Positions 38,985 through 50,824 are shown, counted from the first letter of the stretch. The stretch: DNA of 64,000 nucleotides from Chaetoderma sp. LZ-2023a (GCA_034401795.1 CM067371.1:78561482-78625481); one strand, 5' to 3'. The notes: generated from the sequence alone by a model not told the origin. A program made the numbers and translations.

Positions 38985-39007
38985 TGAGCCTCACATCGGG
39001 CATCTCT
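38985..39007 (-). promoter_or_regulatory. primer-binding site of element B
   Basis: Aligns with the primer site of A at the same place beside the LTR edge (minus strand TGCCCGATGTGAGGC against TGGCACCTGATGTGGGGC). It supports the left edge of the B 5' LTR at 39008 and a shared tRNA primer. Confidence 0.45.
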
Positions 39008-41890
39008 TGCAGTTTCAAAGCCGCACCGCATGTCATGGTCCTCCTCGATGTCAGACTCGTACCCGTGGTATGAGCCAACCCGATAGTGCTAGTTAGCTAT
39101 CCTCTGGGAAGTAGAGGGAATGCGGCCTCTGGGACTGGTGGAATGATCACATTCCAATGGGACCAGGCCACCATTGCCGCCAATGGTGAACACTGCCATG
39201 TTGTCCCAACTATTAGTATAGCCAGAGTGTCGCTGCATTCTACAATAGTCGTAATCGAGATTGTACCTTTAAGAGATTAATTTAAGATGGCCCTGCGAGT
39301 TGAGGGCTGGCCCGAGGGAGAGATATGGAATCAAGGATGCACCATAATAAGGTGTTGTACCTACACTACTCTTACATGAGGGGGCCGGGAGGGGGGGGGG
39401 GGTTGGCAACGGCTAGAGGGATAAGCCCTATGCATGCAAATGTATGTAAATTAAAGATGCCTCAAGCGGGCCAAATGTTTAGTTTTGCAAGAGGAAAGGT
39501 GCCTCGTGCTGGCCTCTGTCACAGGATAATAGCCTCTTACGCTGAAGTGGAGGGGAAGGGGCGAAGCCGAGCTCCTATTGTAAACAGTAAAATTGAAATG
39601 AACAATGTGTGTAATGTGTGCTAAATGGTAGGGATGTATACTGACTTACGTGTGATGGAAACGGTCTACAGATTTCTATGGAAGCTGGTGCAGCCGTGTC
39701 CCTAATAAGAGCTTAGTAGGAGCCACATTATTTTAGCGGGCCTTCTGAAGGAGCTAGACTAATCTTTAGTTTTTATGTCCAGTTAGGAAGATTTCCACCT
39801 CAAATGGCCTATAACTACTTATCTTTAGACACAGTTTGTCTTCTTGCATGGCTCGTTCAGGCACCCATCTCGGAACATACCTATTTAAAGGATCCCTCAA
39901 GCTGACAACGCCTACATGTTGCCTGGGAGACAAGTCAGGAGCCGATGAGCGACTCCTGACCACATGTCAGCGCAACCACATAAAACACAGGACACCACAA
40001 GAAATCATTAAGTAAGTACTGTATATAGTTAGGGCGGGCCAAAAAACCCGGTAGCAGATTATGGAGACCTTCCTTGAAGGTGTGGACAACCCACATCTCC
40101 TTCCAGTCACTATAGTTAGTCTGCTATCAGGGTCTTTTGCTGCTGCCAGAGAGTCGGGAGTGAGATGTATAAGACTCGATCCCTGAAGCTATCTTTTATC
40201 TGCGTTAGGTTTACGTAAATTGCCAAGTTTCACTGCAAGGCTTCCTAAAGGTACCAGTGAAGGTATTGGGGAGGGGTGGGGTGATGCGTCACTGTGTGTG
40301 GTCTAGCCATCGAAAAACCTCTGTGATGTCAAGCATCGGCTCTAACACAACTGGCAGGAGGAGTTACCAGACAATTATATGACCAGAGTGGCCGGAGAAC
40401 AGTTGTATACAGAGCTAGTTGTGAGTAATAGTAATTAAATGGCCATGCTAAGACGCTTTTGAAGGTTATCCACAGTTACTTGGGTGGACCCGAAAGGAGA
40501 GCTTTACAATAAACAGCGCATCTTGGTGCAACTTTCTCTGGCTGCTACAATGCCTAACCAAAATACCTGGCCTAATATTTTAGGTTAGAGACCTTGCCGT
40601 TTATTGTGTCTATTCATGCAGGCACGAGAAAAGGTCCTCAGTGAAAATATGTAGCCATATAAAACAAGTTTTTAGGTGTGGTGTGCTAACTGATGCTAGA
40701 AATGTATTAGTTAAGCGAGTGGTAGTTTTATGAGACTAACTTTAACTAAACAATAATCAAACGTATAGTCTAAGAATGCCACTCTCCGTATGCAAGTTAT
40801 GCAGTACAATTTAGTAACGGTCAAGCTGACCTTATCACACTTGCTTATAATCAGCGCACAATACAGTCAATACAACAACTAAAGTCACCTTTTGTCATCG
40901 GCGAGGATAACAACTAGGTTGAAGTTTGAAAAGTGTAAAGTTAATAGCGCTTTTTAGTCGTCGGCTTGAGTCACACTGAAAGTCAAATGGCTAAGTAGAA
41001 AGGGCACGTTTTAGTTAGTGGCGAGAGTCTGTAGAGGCATAGATGACGTAGAGGCAGTACAAAGTTTATACAGTAACACAAGTAAAGATCAGTCAGTCAT
41101 TGATGAGAAAGTTCATGCATCGTAGAACAGGTTTTGAAACTTGTAGATGACGAAACGGATACAGGAAAGAGACACATGCGTTATTACAGGTGGTGCAGTG
41201 TGGATAAAGTTCATACAACACAAGACCTAGACAAATGGCATTGCTGCCCAGAAGGCGCATCGAATGCAAACTTCACAAAGAAATGGTGTACGTACAGACA
41301 CAGTACACTTATTTTAGATAGGATATAGAAGACGTGCTTTCAGTTCTTTAAACCACTTATTTTAACAGTGATTCAGACAGGAAATGGTGAGATAGTTCAT
41401 TCTGGCCAGACTGGCCCACAATGTAATTTCGGATAGTATGTTCGAAATAGCACCTGTAGGAAGGCCTCTCAAAAGCTTAGACTAGAGCATTATCAGTAAT
41501 GTTTGGTGCACCCGATTCTGCCAGAGGAATGGCGGGAGAGCCTGATATTACTTTGGGGTTTTTTCCCCATGAGGGGATCCAAAAATTGAAGGCACGATGA
41601 CGAGGCAGGCTCCGACTACATCCTCAGGAACTGCTAGAAAATGTGCTGGTGTAGATTGCCAGAACGACGAGCTCTATTAGCGAGATCTACGGATAATGTG
41701 ACCATATCGGATCACCTCCTCATCCCATTCTAAGGAAATGGAAGTTATTAGTTTGATTAGCATCTATCCGGTCGCAGATTCCAGGTCCCATTCACGCCAT
41801 ATCTAGGCTGGTTTTATTTCAGTCTATTATTGGTAACCTCCCCAGATTTTTTACTTCTACGCATTTATACTCCTGGGTGGAGAGGCAAGG
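39008..41890 (-). mobile_element. 5' LTR of element B
   Basis: From 40180 to 41890 it is collinear with the 3' LTR region at 2640-5190. Its first part (39090-39250) is alignable with the LTR start of A (27880-28040; shared ggtggaatgatcac-type words), showing the LTRs are related. It ends in half a SINE S1 unit (41745-41890), after which similarity to the other copy stops. A G run at about 39386-39400 is local. Confidence 0.65.
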
Positions 41891-42329
41891 AGCGAAAGCG
41901 ATTGACCATGTGTTCAATGACGGTGAGATAGTGCACAGCTCAGGCGCAAACTGGGTTCTCCAGTTAACTAGTCCTGAGTGCAAGCCACTACACCAGGCCG
42001 CCGCCTCTCTGAGGAAATGGCAGAATAAGGGTCATTATATAATACCCGTAAACCTCAACAGCGCTTGACCTTCACATTTTCTAGCTTCTAGGAGCATGTG
42101 TAGTGTGGTCCGTAATATTGTGTGCATGCATTTAACCAAGATTTTTATTTAATGATGTCTCAGATATTCCTTGTCCGATTTTAGTTTGGTAAGCGGATTC
42201 GGTTTTCCCCATGAATTCTGGTTTAGATTCAATCCAAGATGGATGAAATGGGCCTGGTATTAGTTCGTGTTCTTCATGAGACAGTATTCGGTAATGTGTC
42301 GACTACATCATTAAACTGAAGTATAGGGT
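41891..42329. other. no recognised feature right of element B
   Basis: 41891-42068 is an open frame of 63 codons with no resemblance to a known family, and the rest is unique. This may be where the target DNA of B resumes. Confidence 0.35.
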
Positions 42330-43085
42330 TGATTTATTACGCATAATAAATCAAATTATTATGCATAATAATTTTTATTATTATGTGTATTAAATCAACC
42401 AATCAATAATGAATAAAAGCACGTCTGGCCTTCTGTTTGGTTGAGTCATTACGCATAATAAATCGAATTATTATGTGTATTAAATCAAACAATCAATTAT
42501 AGAATAAACGCCATTCTAGCCTTCTGATTGGTTGATTTATTATGGATAATAAATCGAATTATTATGCATAATAATTCGAATTATTATGTATAATAAATCA
42601 GAGAGATTTAGCCTTCTGATTGGTTGATTTATTACACATAATAAATCGAATTATTATGCAAAGTAATTCGAATTACTACACATAATAAATAGGAACGATT
42701 CTAGCCTACTGATTGGTTGATTTATTAAACATAATAAATTGAATTACTATGTGTATTAAATCAACCAATCAATAATGAATAAAAGACACCCTGGCCTTCT
42801 GATTGGTTAAGTCATTACGCATAATAAATCGAATTATTATGTGTATTAAATCAACCAATCAATATAGAATAAACGCCATTCTAGCCTTCTGATTGGTTGA
42901 TTTATTGCGCATAATAAATCTAATTATTATGCATAATAAATCAGAAAGATTTTAGCCTTCTTATTGGTTGATTTATTACACATAAGAAATCAAATTATTT
43001 TGCATAATAATTCTAATTTTTACACAATAAATAGGAACGATTTTAGTCTTCTGATTGGTTGATTTATTACACAAAATAAATCGAA
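42330..43085. repeat. tandem array of AT-rich quasi-palindromes (about 89 bp, about 8 units)
   Basis: The word ttctgattggttgatttatta, or a close variant, recurs near 42431, 42522, 42614, 42707, 42797, 42887, 42958 and 43049. Spacing is mostly 88-95 bp. Several units also carry the inverted word taaatcaaccaatcaat (near 42385, 42475, 42753 and 42845). Between the arms lie shorter palindromes such as ttattatgcataataa, so each unit can fold into a long AT-rich hairpin. No protein is encoded. Confidence 0.88.
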
Positions 43086-43500
43086 TCATTAAAAATTGAA
43101 TGCACGCGAACACACACACGCACTCATGCATGCACGCACTTCTATTGTGGGGACGAACGCATGCACACGCTTTTTGCTGGCTGTACTGCACATAAATAGT
43201 AACACGTGTCATGGCAGATAACTTGTCCGGATAATTACAATATGAAAATCTGATCTGGCGCGAATAGTAACAACCTTTCATGGGCAAATCGCTTGCCTAA
43301 ATAATTGAAGTGTGCAAATCGGGTAACAACACTGTTACCTCAGGCCAGAATTAAGATAACTGCATTGGCCAGAAGGAAAGGTATCACAAGAACCTGCATA
43401 CTTGGTTAATTATACAACGGCGACACTTGCGTCAATTAAACCTGGCAACTTATATGGTGCTAGGCGTATCAACAGCTCCTCCTGGGTAGCCAACATAATG
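43086..43500. other. no recognised gene; short CACG microsatellite
   Basis: Contains a small (CACACG)-rich patch at 43106-43170 and otherwise unique sequence. No convincing frame. Confidence 0.4.
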
Positions 43501-43509
43501 TTGCCGACC

Positions 43510-43960
43510 CATACAACAATCAGTCCACCTGAAACCAAGCAAATTGGAACCATGAACTAACTTCAGGCCACGTGCAACCAGGCAAATTGGAAGGAGATAA
43601 TCCGCTATCAACCAACTTCAGTCAGCCTGCAACAAAGCAAATTGGAAGGAGATAGCCTGCAATCAACAAACCTCAGTCAACTTGGTTAATCACCAAGCAA
43701 ACTTCAGTAAACTGTGTTCAGCCAGACAACAACGAAGCAAATTATTCAGTCAACTTGGTTAAGCCAGACAGCAACCAAGCAACTTTCAGTCACTGTAGTT
43801 CAGCCAGGCAATAACCAAACAAATTGTTCAGTTAACGTGGGTTCAGCCAGTCACCAACCAAACAGATGGTTCAGTCAACGTGCACTCAAGCAAATTGTAG
43901 GCAGACAGTCCACAGTCAAGCAACTGAAAGCAACGGGACGTAGAGTAAACGCAACCAAAC
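43510..43960. repeat. degenerate tandem repeat (CAACCAAGCAAATT...CAGTCAAC)
   Basis: About ten imperfect copies of a 35-45 bp unit containing aaccaagcaaatt followed by cagtcaac. The units have drifted in both length and sequence. An 88-codon frame within it has a Thr/Gln-rich repeat composition and is not judged a gene. Confidence 0.8.
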
Positions 43961-44342
43961 ATGGTGCCCACCAGACATGAAGCAAGCAGACTTAGTGCCG
44001 TCCAGATAGACCAAGCTAGAAGTACATCCGGTCAAGGCGTGATGAGGAACCTGGCAAAAGCATACTTAATATTTATATAGATAGGCCACCATAAATATTT
44101 AAGGAAATCATATATCTAGTTAATAGTTAATAATTAATACAGACATTTGTTAGAATATTGACTCCTATTGCTGAGTATATCTTTTATCGTTAGAATACCC
44201 CTGCCTGATAGCGTTAGACCATACCCACTTCAACATAGCAATCCACTAGCCATTTGAGTTAGTGTGGCACTATTGCCCTCTATAGGTACACAGCGTATCC
44301 TTTTAAGGCGAGACATTATAGTTCGGGGCTACGAATACAAAT

Positions 44343-44663
44343 ATGGCAGCAGAAAAAGATAGGCATACTGGTTCTCAAACGGATACAGACAACTCAGATG
44401 GCTTATCCACAGCTGAGGTGACAACACTCTCCACTTACTTCGAAGATTCGACAAGTGGGGCAGAGAGTAACGGGGTTGAAAAGGTGTTGAAGATGCACCA
44501 ACGCATGCAACTTGTAGTGAACGAGTGGTCCACCCGAAATATACCACCAGAAACACTAGGCAATTTGCGACATCCTCATGATCTGGCTGGTGGCAGTACA
44601 AATTACCAAGACACGGCAGTGACGCCTAGCATGGCCGCGACGCCTACCACGGCCGCGGGATAA
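44343..44663 (+). CDS. hypothetical short ORF, 106 codons, acidic/polar
   Basis: Starts at a real ATG (44343), preceded by an A/T-rich context. The product is hydrophilic, rich in Thr, Ser, Asp and Glu, with alternating TPxMAATPTTAAG-type residues at its end. There is no domain, signal peptide or membrane segment. It could be a first exon, an N-terminal part of a retroelement protein, or chance. No neighbour supports any of these. Confidence 0.25.
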   Translation: MAAEKDRHTGSQTDTDNSDGLSTAEVTTLSTYFEDSTSGAESNGVEKVLKMHQRMQLVVNEWSTRNIPPETLGNLRHPHDLAGGSTNYQDTAVTPSMAATPTTAAG

Positions 44664-45198
44664 GCAGAGGAGTTACATTATTGAAGCCCTCCTGTGCTAA
44701 GCCCATACACTCACCTCTCACACCCGCCACGCATGCATGCACACACCAACACTTCACGTGTCATGCACCCTTATTGCGACCACTCACCTACTGACAGACG
44801 TATACTCGATAGAAGGTTAACCCCCTCACCCCGACACACCGAAACCTACCAAGCCACAATACTGTGGCATATATCGTATGTAACATCAAGTGTTCGGGAA
44901 ATAAATTATCAATCAAAGTTACTTAAACACTATTAAATCAAATTGTAGTACTGTTCAATGGGCTCGATATTTGGTTAATACCACTTTCCCTTATAGGCCA
45001 GGTTACAGAGCCGGCAGTCGGCCAATACCGGCCAGTGCAGCCAGGTACTGGCTCGGTGCCGACACAGTAACCTGTGTTTTCAGGATGAAAGCTCAATAGT
45101 GTACATGGTAATATAAATATACAATACATCACTTATGCACTGTCATACCTGGACAATCCACGTGGACGTGAAAGTTCACTGATCGAAACACATTAGTG
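44664..45198. other. intergenic region downstream of the GPCR
   Basis: About 530 bp lying 3' of the minus-strand GPCR gene. It contains a GC-rich partly self-complementary patch at 45010-45065 (ccggcagtcggcc / ggccagtgcagcc words). I could not pick out a dependable poly(A) signal for the receptor. Confidence 0.4.
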
Positions 45199-46155
45199 TT
45201 ACATGTTTTTGCTACATACAAGTTTAATAATGTCATCTCGAACTGTTTTCGCAGCAAAGCAGTATACAAGTGGATTAATGGCAGAGTTTGCGAATTCCAG
45301 GTTTCGGAGGACTGCAGCGAGACGGTCACTTAAAGCTGCATAATTGGGTATCCGTAAGTTCTGAACAACGATATAAATGTTATATGGATACCACGCTATG
45401 AAGAAAATTACAATTATAATTGTCACCGCACGTGCATCTGCATTTTTACGATCCTTTTGTACGTCAAGTGGTGATTTAGCACGCTTTACCGCGGCATATT
45501 TGGCAATGTGCAAAATGATGATTAAAGTTGTGGGAATAATTGTCGTGATAATGAGCTTCCCTGTTCGTAATGTGGAACTTTGAATTTGGAATCCAAGCTG
45601 ATTCGAAACAGAACATGCAATCACCAATTTACCGTTGATTGTCATGGTGATAGGGCCAAACAATCCACCATAAATTGCAGAGTATGCAAGCGCAAGTGCA
45701 GTGACTATTATACAGCCCTTGAAGATAAAGCTACTGGTTAAGCGAGCTCTGGCTTGAAGCGGCCACGCGAGTTGAAACAACCGAACACCAGCGAAATAAA
45801 CCAGGTGATATTCACTACCAATGCGACCCAGTAACGCAAAAACTACAAGAATTGGGCACATAAAACCTGTGTCTGGTACGGTCATAGCAGGAACAATAAA
45901 TAGCACATAGCCCACCCATCCCAAACATGTTATTATATCCATAACGGCCAAACTGCTTAAAAGCATAAATGTAGGAGATTTATACTTTTTCGTCCTAATG
46001 AAATATATAAGGAGAATAATGTTACACACAACACCGAAAATACTGCCGATAATGGGCAGTTCTCTGACGATAAATTGATCAATCATTTGACTTTGAATGT
46101 CGTATGTTTCTTTTTGTGACAAAATGGTGTCATTTCTTACATCGTACGATACCAT
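45199..46155 (-). CDS. class A (rhodopsin-like) G protein-coupled receptor, single exon
   Basis: Complete intronless frame of 318 codons. I start at the first ATG (46155), since the open frame reaches 46176 only through a non-ATG codon. The predicted protein is a seven-helix plasma-membrane receptor. Family landmarks: an extracellular N-terminus with a possible N-glycosylation site (N8-D-T), N45 in helix 1, L69-A-V-M-D73 in helix 2, C100 at the top of helix 3 with a partner C181 in loop 2, P208 in helix 5, W255-Y-P257 in helix 6 and N294-P-L-V-Y298 in helix 7, then a short C-terminal tail. The helix 3 DRY triplet is replaced by G-V-R125, keeping only the arginine. That change occurs in some orphan and lineage-expanded receptors and may alter basal signalling. 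Ligand unknown. It is the only confident host gene here and appears intact. The surrounding repeats and lack of introns fit a retrogene or an expanded intronless family. Confidence 0.93.
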   Translation of the reverse strand: MVSYDVRNDTILSQKETYDIQSQMIDQFIVRELPIIGSIFGVVCNIILLIYFIRTKKYKSPTFMLLSSLAVMDIITCLGWVGYVLFIVPAMTVPDTGFMCPILVVFALLGRIGSEYHLVYFAGVRLFQLAWPLQARARLTSSFIFKGCIIVTALALAYSAIYGGLFGPITMTINGKLVIACSVSNQLGFQIQSSTLRTGKLIITTIIPTTLIIILHIAKYAAVKRAKSPLDVQKDRKNADARAVTIIIVIFFIAWYPYNIYIVVQNLRIPNYAALSDRLAAVLRNLEFANSAINPLVYCFAAKTVRDDIIKLVCSKNM

Positions 46156-46319
46156 CGTCTTAATTGTAATTGGCACACACTGTCATAAATTACACGTTTA
46201 TCACAATTAATAGGGCATTGTTAGTATGAGTCGGGTCTGTTTTTAGTTCGTTCTTGACACTTATCTCACTGCAGACTAAACCTAGAATAATATAACATAC
46301 AAAGGTTAATAACATAACC
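46156..46319. promoter_or_regulatory. upstream region of the GPCR gene
   Basis: About 160 bp between the receptor start codon and the first foldback repeat at 46320. It is AT-rich with no TATA box I can place with confidence. Any promoter must lie here or in the repeats beyond. Confidence 0.25.
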
Positions 46320-46690
46320 TAAATCGTTGTGCAGTGGTAGTTTAAGTGAATATTTTTTATACTAATTTGACATAGGAAGTTTCAATTCGTGCCAGTTTCT
46401 AAATATTCAACAGATATACAACTAAGGAATGAACTATATTTAACCTTTTTTTATTTTTTCAAGCCTAAATCATGGCGCAGTGGTGGATTAAGCAAATATT
46501 TTTTTATACTAATTTGACATAGAAAGCTACAATTTACGCTAGTTTCAAAATATTCACCAGATACCAGCAACCACCTGCATGAACAATTCATAAGTGAACA
46601 TTGTTCATGCTGTATGTCATTATTCAAAAGTCATCTTCGATGACATAGGAAGCCACAATTACACTTAGTTTCAAAATATTCTACTTTTTA
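46320..46690. repeat. tandem repeat of about 150 bp ending in the AAATATTCA motif (2.5 units)
   Basis: Two clear units (46320-46420 and 46470-46565) share the order gcagtggt ... tatactaatttgacatag ... agtttc(a)aaatattcaacag. A third partial unit follows at 46635-46685. Between the second and third lies a 10-bp perfect hairpin, gcatgaacaa/ttgttcatgc, near 46577-46613. Confidence 0.75.
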
Positions 46691-47810
46691 ATACCCTTCA
46701 ACCACGAGGGTGGCGCCCCGCCCACCTAATTAACATGTTAAACATGACAAGAGTGCTCGGGACGTCATTATTCATCAACGATGGCGATGGTGGACATTGT
46801 TCGACACCAAAACAATAATGCACAGCCTACACCAATAGTGTTACACTAGCTGTGCGCTGGCGGCCATTGATCTCGTATTGATCAACTCGTCACAAACTGA
46901 CAGATACACATCAATCATTCGGACAACTGAACAATTGCACTTGACCTCCTGACATATACACACCAATCATTCTGACAACAGAACGATAGCACACAGACGC
47001 ACACATGACCTACATGACCTCATTACGTATTACACCTGTCAAAACCAATTTAAAACCCATTAATCAAATTAATTATGCATTACTTAGAATTGTCATGTAT
47101 GGGTGATTTAGAACAATAGCGTCCACTGACCCCCTTGACTACTAACATAACCCATATCATAAATCAAAAGCATTCCAAATGCGACCTAATAAAACCAATT
47201 TCGAAATATACGGAAACCGACTAGATAGACCTGTTGGCCTAGGCCTACTAATAAACACGCAAAGAAAATGCTTTACCATGGCAAATTTAACACAAGAATT
47301 CATACGAGTAAGCCTCAATAGAAACTTATCCAATAATTAATAATAATAAAAACCCAGCATAAGCACTGTTTGATTACAGCAGTAAAATGATCGCAGAAAG
47401 TAATGAAATAGTCGTGAATATTGATTACGCACTATTAGACAATATATGCGAATCCAGAAAATCTGTTAAATATAACATTACATTTATAGTCCATAAAAAT
47501 ATGGCAGAACCTAGAACAAATTGCAACACAAGTTTTTTTAATAGTAACTGCAACATTCTAAACATGATACCAACGTGCCTTACTCCTGCGAAACAAGTTA
47601 TTTGTATTTACAAGTGCGTGGCTAATGTCAGAATTTCAAATGTTGTTAATATCAGAAGACCAAAGAAAATGCATTACTATGACAAATTTGACGCAAGAAA
47701 AACATACATAATCAATTACGTCAATGGCACGGTATAGTCCGTCACAAACGCTTAATAGTCCGACAAGTTCTACGAATTGTATGTCTTTACTATTTAATAA
47801 ACATTCTGTT
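46691..47810. other. no confident gene; decayed repeats
   Basis: Contains small duplications (for example acatacaccaatcatt-type words near 46905 and 46962, and caaagaaaatgc...gacaaattt-type words near 47260 and 47660). A 116-codon plus-strand frame at 47387-47737 begins with ATG but is Asn/Ile-rich and overlaps one of these duplications, so I leave it uncalled. Confidence 0.4.
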
Positions 47811-47990
47811 GAATATTTTCAAAGCAAAATATTCAACAGCTTACCTGTATAGTTTCCTGGAATTTGAGATTCAGGAAGTGCAGGGATAGATCGATCCCAA
47901 CACTGGCAACGTGTGGGTGGAGCTTAGCTCTCGGTGGGCGGGGCATAGCAAAAACTGGCTTCCACCTTTGCGTTATAGGTTTCTGCTTTA
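47811..47990 (-). mobile_element. partial foldback MITE (family M1), inverted copy
   Basis: On the minus strand it reads gctatgccccgcccac ... gagctaagctccaccc ... gtgttgggatcgatc ... ctatacaggtaagctgttgaatattttg. This is the same order of words as in the copies at 49833 and 50825. At its inner end gttgaatattttc and aaaatattcaaca form a short hairpin (47809-47838). Confidence 0.75.
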
Positions 47991-48345
47991 AAATCTTTAA
48001 TAACTGCATATTCACCAGATTTAGGCAGGTGTGAACGCGCTATCGGTCCGATATATGCAGCTCAGCTTTGCCAAAATTGTCCAAAATCTGAGTGACAGAT
48101 CAAAGAACCAATATAACGACAGACAGACCCACCAACCGCTTGCAATCATTAATTAGCGCCGCACTGCTTCAAATATATACAGCAATGATGATAGCAACAA
48201 TACTAGTATAGCTATGATTGCAAACGCGTTGCTTTCCGTGAGTTTAATTGCGCAGTTATTTACAATTTATAGGCATATCAGGACTATTTGTATATATTTT
48301 CCGGTGTTGTATCGCGAGCGCTAGATATTTTTTTCATCATTCCGC

Positions 48346-48660
48346 TTGTGTTTAGATTCTTTATATGCACAGGCCGTCATTACTTATCCTATATTGTTGC
48401 CGATAATTGGACTCCACCTGTTAACTCTATCAATAATGGCACTGGATAGAACCAGTGATTGTTTTGTGACCGTGTGGATATTCGCCTATGATCAAATGCA
48501 GTTCTTTGTTTCCCCAAAGATAGATTCTCCATTGATGACTCCAACAAATACAGCAGTTATCTCGGCAGTTTTCTTTGCTCTACAGCCTTTTCAAAAAGGA
48601 TTTCTGCCAAACTCGCTTTACTTAACTGTCTAACTGCTACAATCAACCAGACAATTATTT
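48346..48660. other. no confident gene
   Basis: A 95-codon plus-strand frame (48346-48633) is hydrophobic in its first half but resembles no family and lies within the repeat patchwork. I do not call it a gene. Confidence 0.3.
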
Positions 48661-48680
48661 CTATGGGCAATAACTCAGAA

Positions 48681-48790
48681 CCTGTTGAATATTTTGAAAA
48701 CAATTTGACTGAAAGTTGTTGGTGGCTCTAGCCATAACAACTTTCAAACAGTTTTCAAAATATTCAGCATATCCAGAGCTAAACCAATGG
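48681..48790. repeat. foldback element with TTTGAAAACAATTTGACTGAAAG arms
   Basis: Left arm gttgaatattttgaaaac...gaaagttgt and right arm acaactttc...gttttcaaaatattcagc form an imperfect hairpin of about 45-bp arms around ggtggctctagccat. The same motif family ends the M1 MITEs. A further related arm lies at 51995-52060. Confidence 0.75.
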
Positions 48791-48989
48791 AAAATTCAAC
48801 AGGCTGACAGTTACCGGTAAAATGAGTGCAGGACATTATTTCAGTCAAAGCGTAAGGTACATCAAAATTTTAAAACATCCTCTGAAATTGTCATATATGC
48901 AAATTGTCCGTGCAAAATGTAATCCTTGAGAATGAGATGCCTCCTTAATGGGCCGTAATTCTCAATTAGAATGCAATCGAGGGAGATGC

Positions 48990-49400
48990 TTACTGACGCC
49001 TTTGAAATCGGTTTTGACAATGCACTAAGTGACCCCGTGACACGACATTTAAACTTTTGGCCTGAAGCTGAATTTTGGATTTTGAATATGAATGTATGTT
49101 ATAGATTTTGGTGATTCTACCGCCTTGCATTGCAGTTACCGTCAAAAATGTATATGTCGGTATTATATGCACTAAATGACCCCGCGACGATGGCATTTGG
49201 ACTTTTGACTTGAAAATAAATTTTAATTCAGGACAAGCATAATATGAATATATGTTGCAGATTTGGTAACTCTGCTTGCATTGCCGAAATATCGACAAAA
49301 TGTGTATTCCGGTACGTACTAAGTTACCACGTGGCCTCAACCGTTTATCTTTTGACCTCAAACTAAAACACTTTTCTAGCCGCTTCAAAGTATTCAACAG
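48990..49400. repeat. tandem repeat of about 150 bp (three units)
   Basis: The phrase cactaaatgaccccgcgacg...catttggacttttgacct, or a variant, recurs near 49022, 49168 and 49318. The 135-codon minus-strand frame across it shows the same periodic SRGHLVH residues and is a product of the repeat. Confidence 0.8.
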
Positions 49401-49439
49401 TATGTTTTTAAAACTGAAAATTCACTAAAGATATACAAT

Positions 49440-49680
49440 GGAGGGATCCGATCTGTTATTCAACTATATAACGTCATAATCAATTATGTCACATGTTAGC
49501 CTCCCATGCATGCTCGCTTGATGTCACGCGTTTAGATTGTATTAAGATGTTTGCCACACTGAAACATCGAAGCTGTTTGTTAAGCTAAATGCACATGGCG
49601 GTATCCGATCTGTCACTCAAGAATCTGACATCACAATCAAATATGTCACATGTTATCTGACGCCACGATCAAACGCAGCT
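49440..49680. repeat. two diverged copies of a repeat of about 150 bp
   Basis: The words atccgatctgt...cgtcataatcaattatgtcacatgtta (49446-49498) and atccgatctgtcac...catcacaatcaaatatgtcacatgtta (49604-49656) stand in the same order. Confidence 0.65.
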
Positions 49681-49832
49681 TCGTTGCGAAAATCGAAAAG
49701 TCTGTCACCAAAGTGTACAGATTGCCATCCACAGCTCCAGAAAAAATAGTTTCAAAATATTCAGCAGCTTGCCTTGTAAGTACCTTGAATGTGGGATTCT
49801 ACGAATTCATGGATCAAAGCGTTAAACTTACT

Positions 49833-50203
49833 GGACCTTTCCAATTTTAACTATGCCCCGCCCATCTCTATCCAAGCTCCACCCACACCTCGCTCGTTTT
49901 GGGATAGATCGATTTCTGAACACCCTGACCACCAATTTCCAAAAAACTACACAGGTAAGCTGTTGCATATTTTGAAACAGCGCCCAGTCAAATTAGTTTC
50001 AAAATATTCAACAGCATGTTTATTAAATAGCAAAGAATTACAAAGACATACAATTCATACAACGTGTCGGACTATTTGAGATTTGATGACAGTCTATATG
50101 GAACCCTTTGTGACGTAATGATTATGACGTCATCATACACACGCTGAGCTGATTATGACGTCATACGAGGTCAGATGATGGATCGATACTCTGGAAAGGT
50201 GAA
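49833..50203 (+). mobile_element. MITE M1 copy with CRE-type palindromes
   Basis: About 370 bp. The left end ggacctttcc matches the reverse complement of the right end (ggaaaggt). Order of parts: actatgccccgcccatc, ccaagctccacccacacc, a hairpin around tgttgcatattttgaaac / agtttcaaaatattcaaca, then a segment with two perfect TGACGTCA sites (50125-50132 and 50156-50163). The same order is found at 50825-51223. Non-coding; superfamily unknown. Confidence 0.75.
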
Positions 50204-50824
50204 TTCCACCGCGCTTATAAAGCATACTGAACATAGCTAGAAATTGACGTGGTATAGTTAGAAATGAATCAATCTATTGTTACACTCTCATAACGAGCTT
50301 TTCCTTTTTCGTGACGGAACCATGTCATTTTGATTGTGGCGTCAGATAAGATTTTACGTCACGTATCTGGTTATGGCGTCAGATACGTGAGTGATAGATT
50401 GGCTGCCTCTATTAAGATGGTTGCATGGTCACCGAGCAATTAACTATTAAATTAGCTTCAGTTACTGCTTAAGGAGTGACCGAGATGGTTACGAAAGCTA
50501 CACTGAAACAATTTCTACATCCCGGAAGGGGTAAATAAATTTCCTTATTGTGAATCATCTAGGGATCGGGACCAACATTTTTGGAAATAGTTTTAAAAGA
50601 TTTAACACCTTGCATGCATAGCTACGGTGAAATTTAGATTCTGTGAATTCAGGTTTCAAAGTTCAAATCGATTCGATCACGCGTAAATAGTGGCCGAGGC
50701 TTAGTAGTAATGGGCGGAGTTTAGCTAGCAATTGAACCCTTTATTTGACCGTGTTTGCTCATTCGTTCCGCTTCGTGTGATGCTAGTACATGCTGCAAAA
50801 CTGACCAATCTACTCGCCATGTAA

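Noticed and set aside
42330-43960. Regularly spaced repeats resembling a CRISPR array
   Set aside because: Units are contiguous diverged tandem copies with internal palindromes, no unique spacers, and the DNA is eukaryotic.
47387-47737. 116-codon plus-strand ORF with ATG
   Set aside because: Asn/Ile-rich, no domain, overlaps a local duplication, no supporting neighbour.
48346-48633. 95-codon hydrophobic plus-strand ORF
   Set aside because: No membrane-protein family recognised, and it sits in repeat patchwork.
48990-49397. 135-codon minus-strand ORF with repeated SRGHLVH residues
   Set aside because: The periodicity is that of the 150-bp tandem repeat beneath it.
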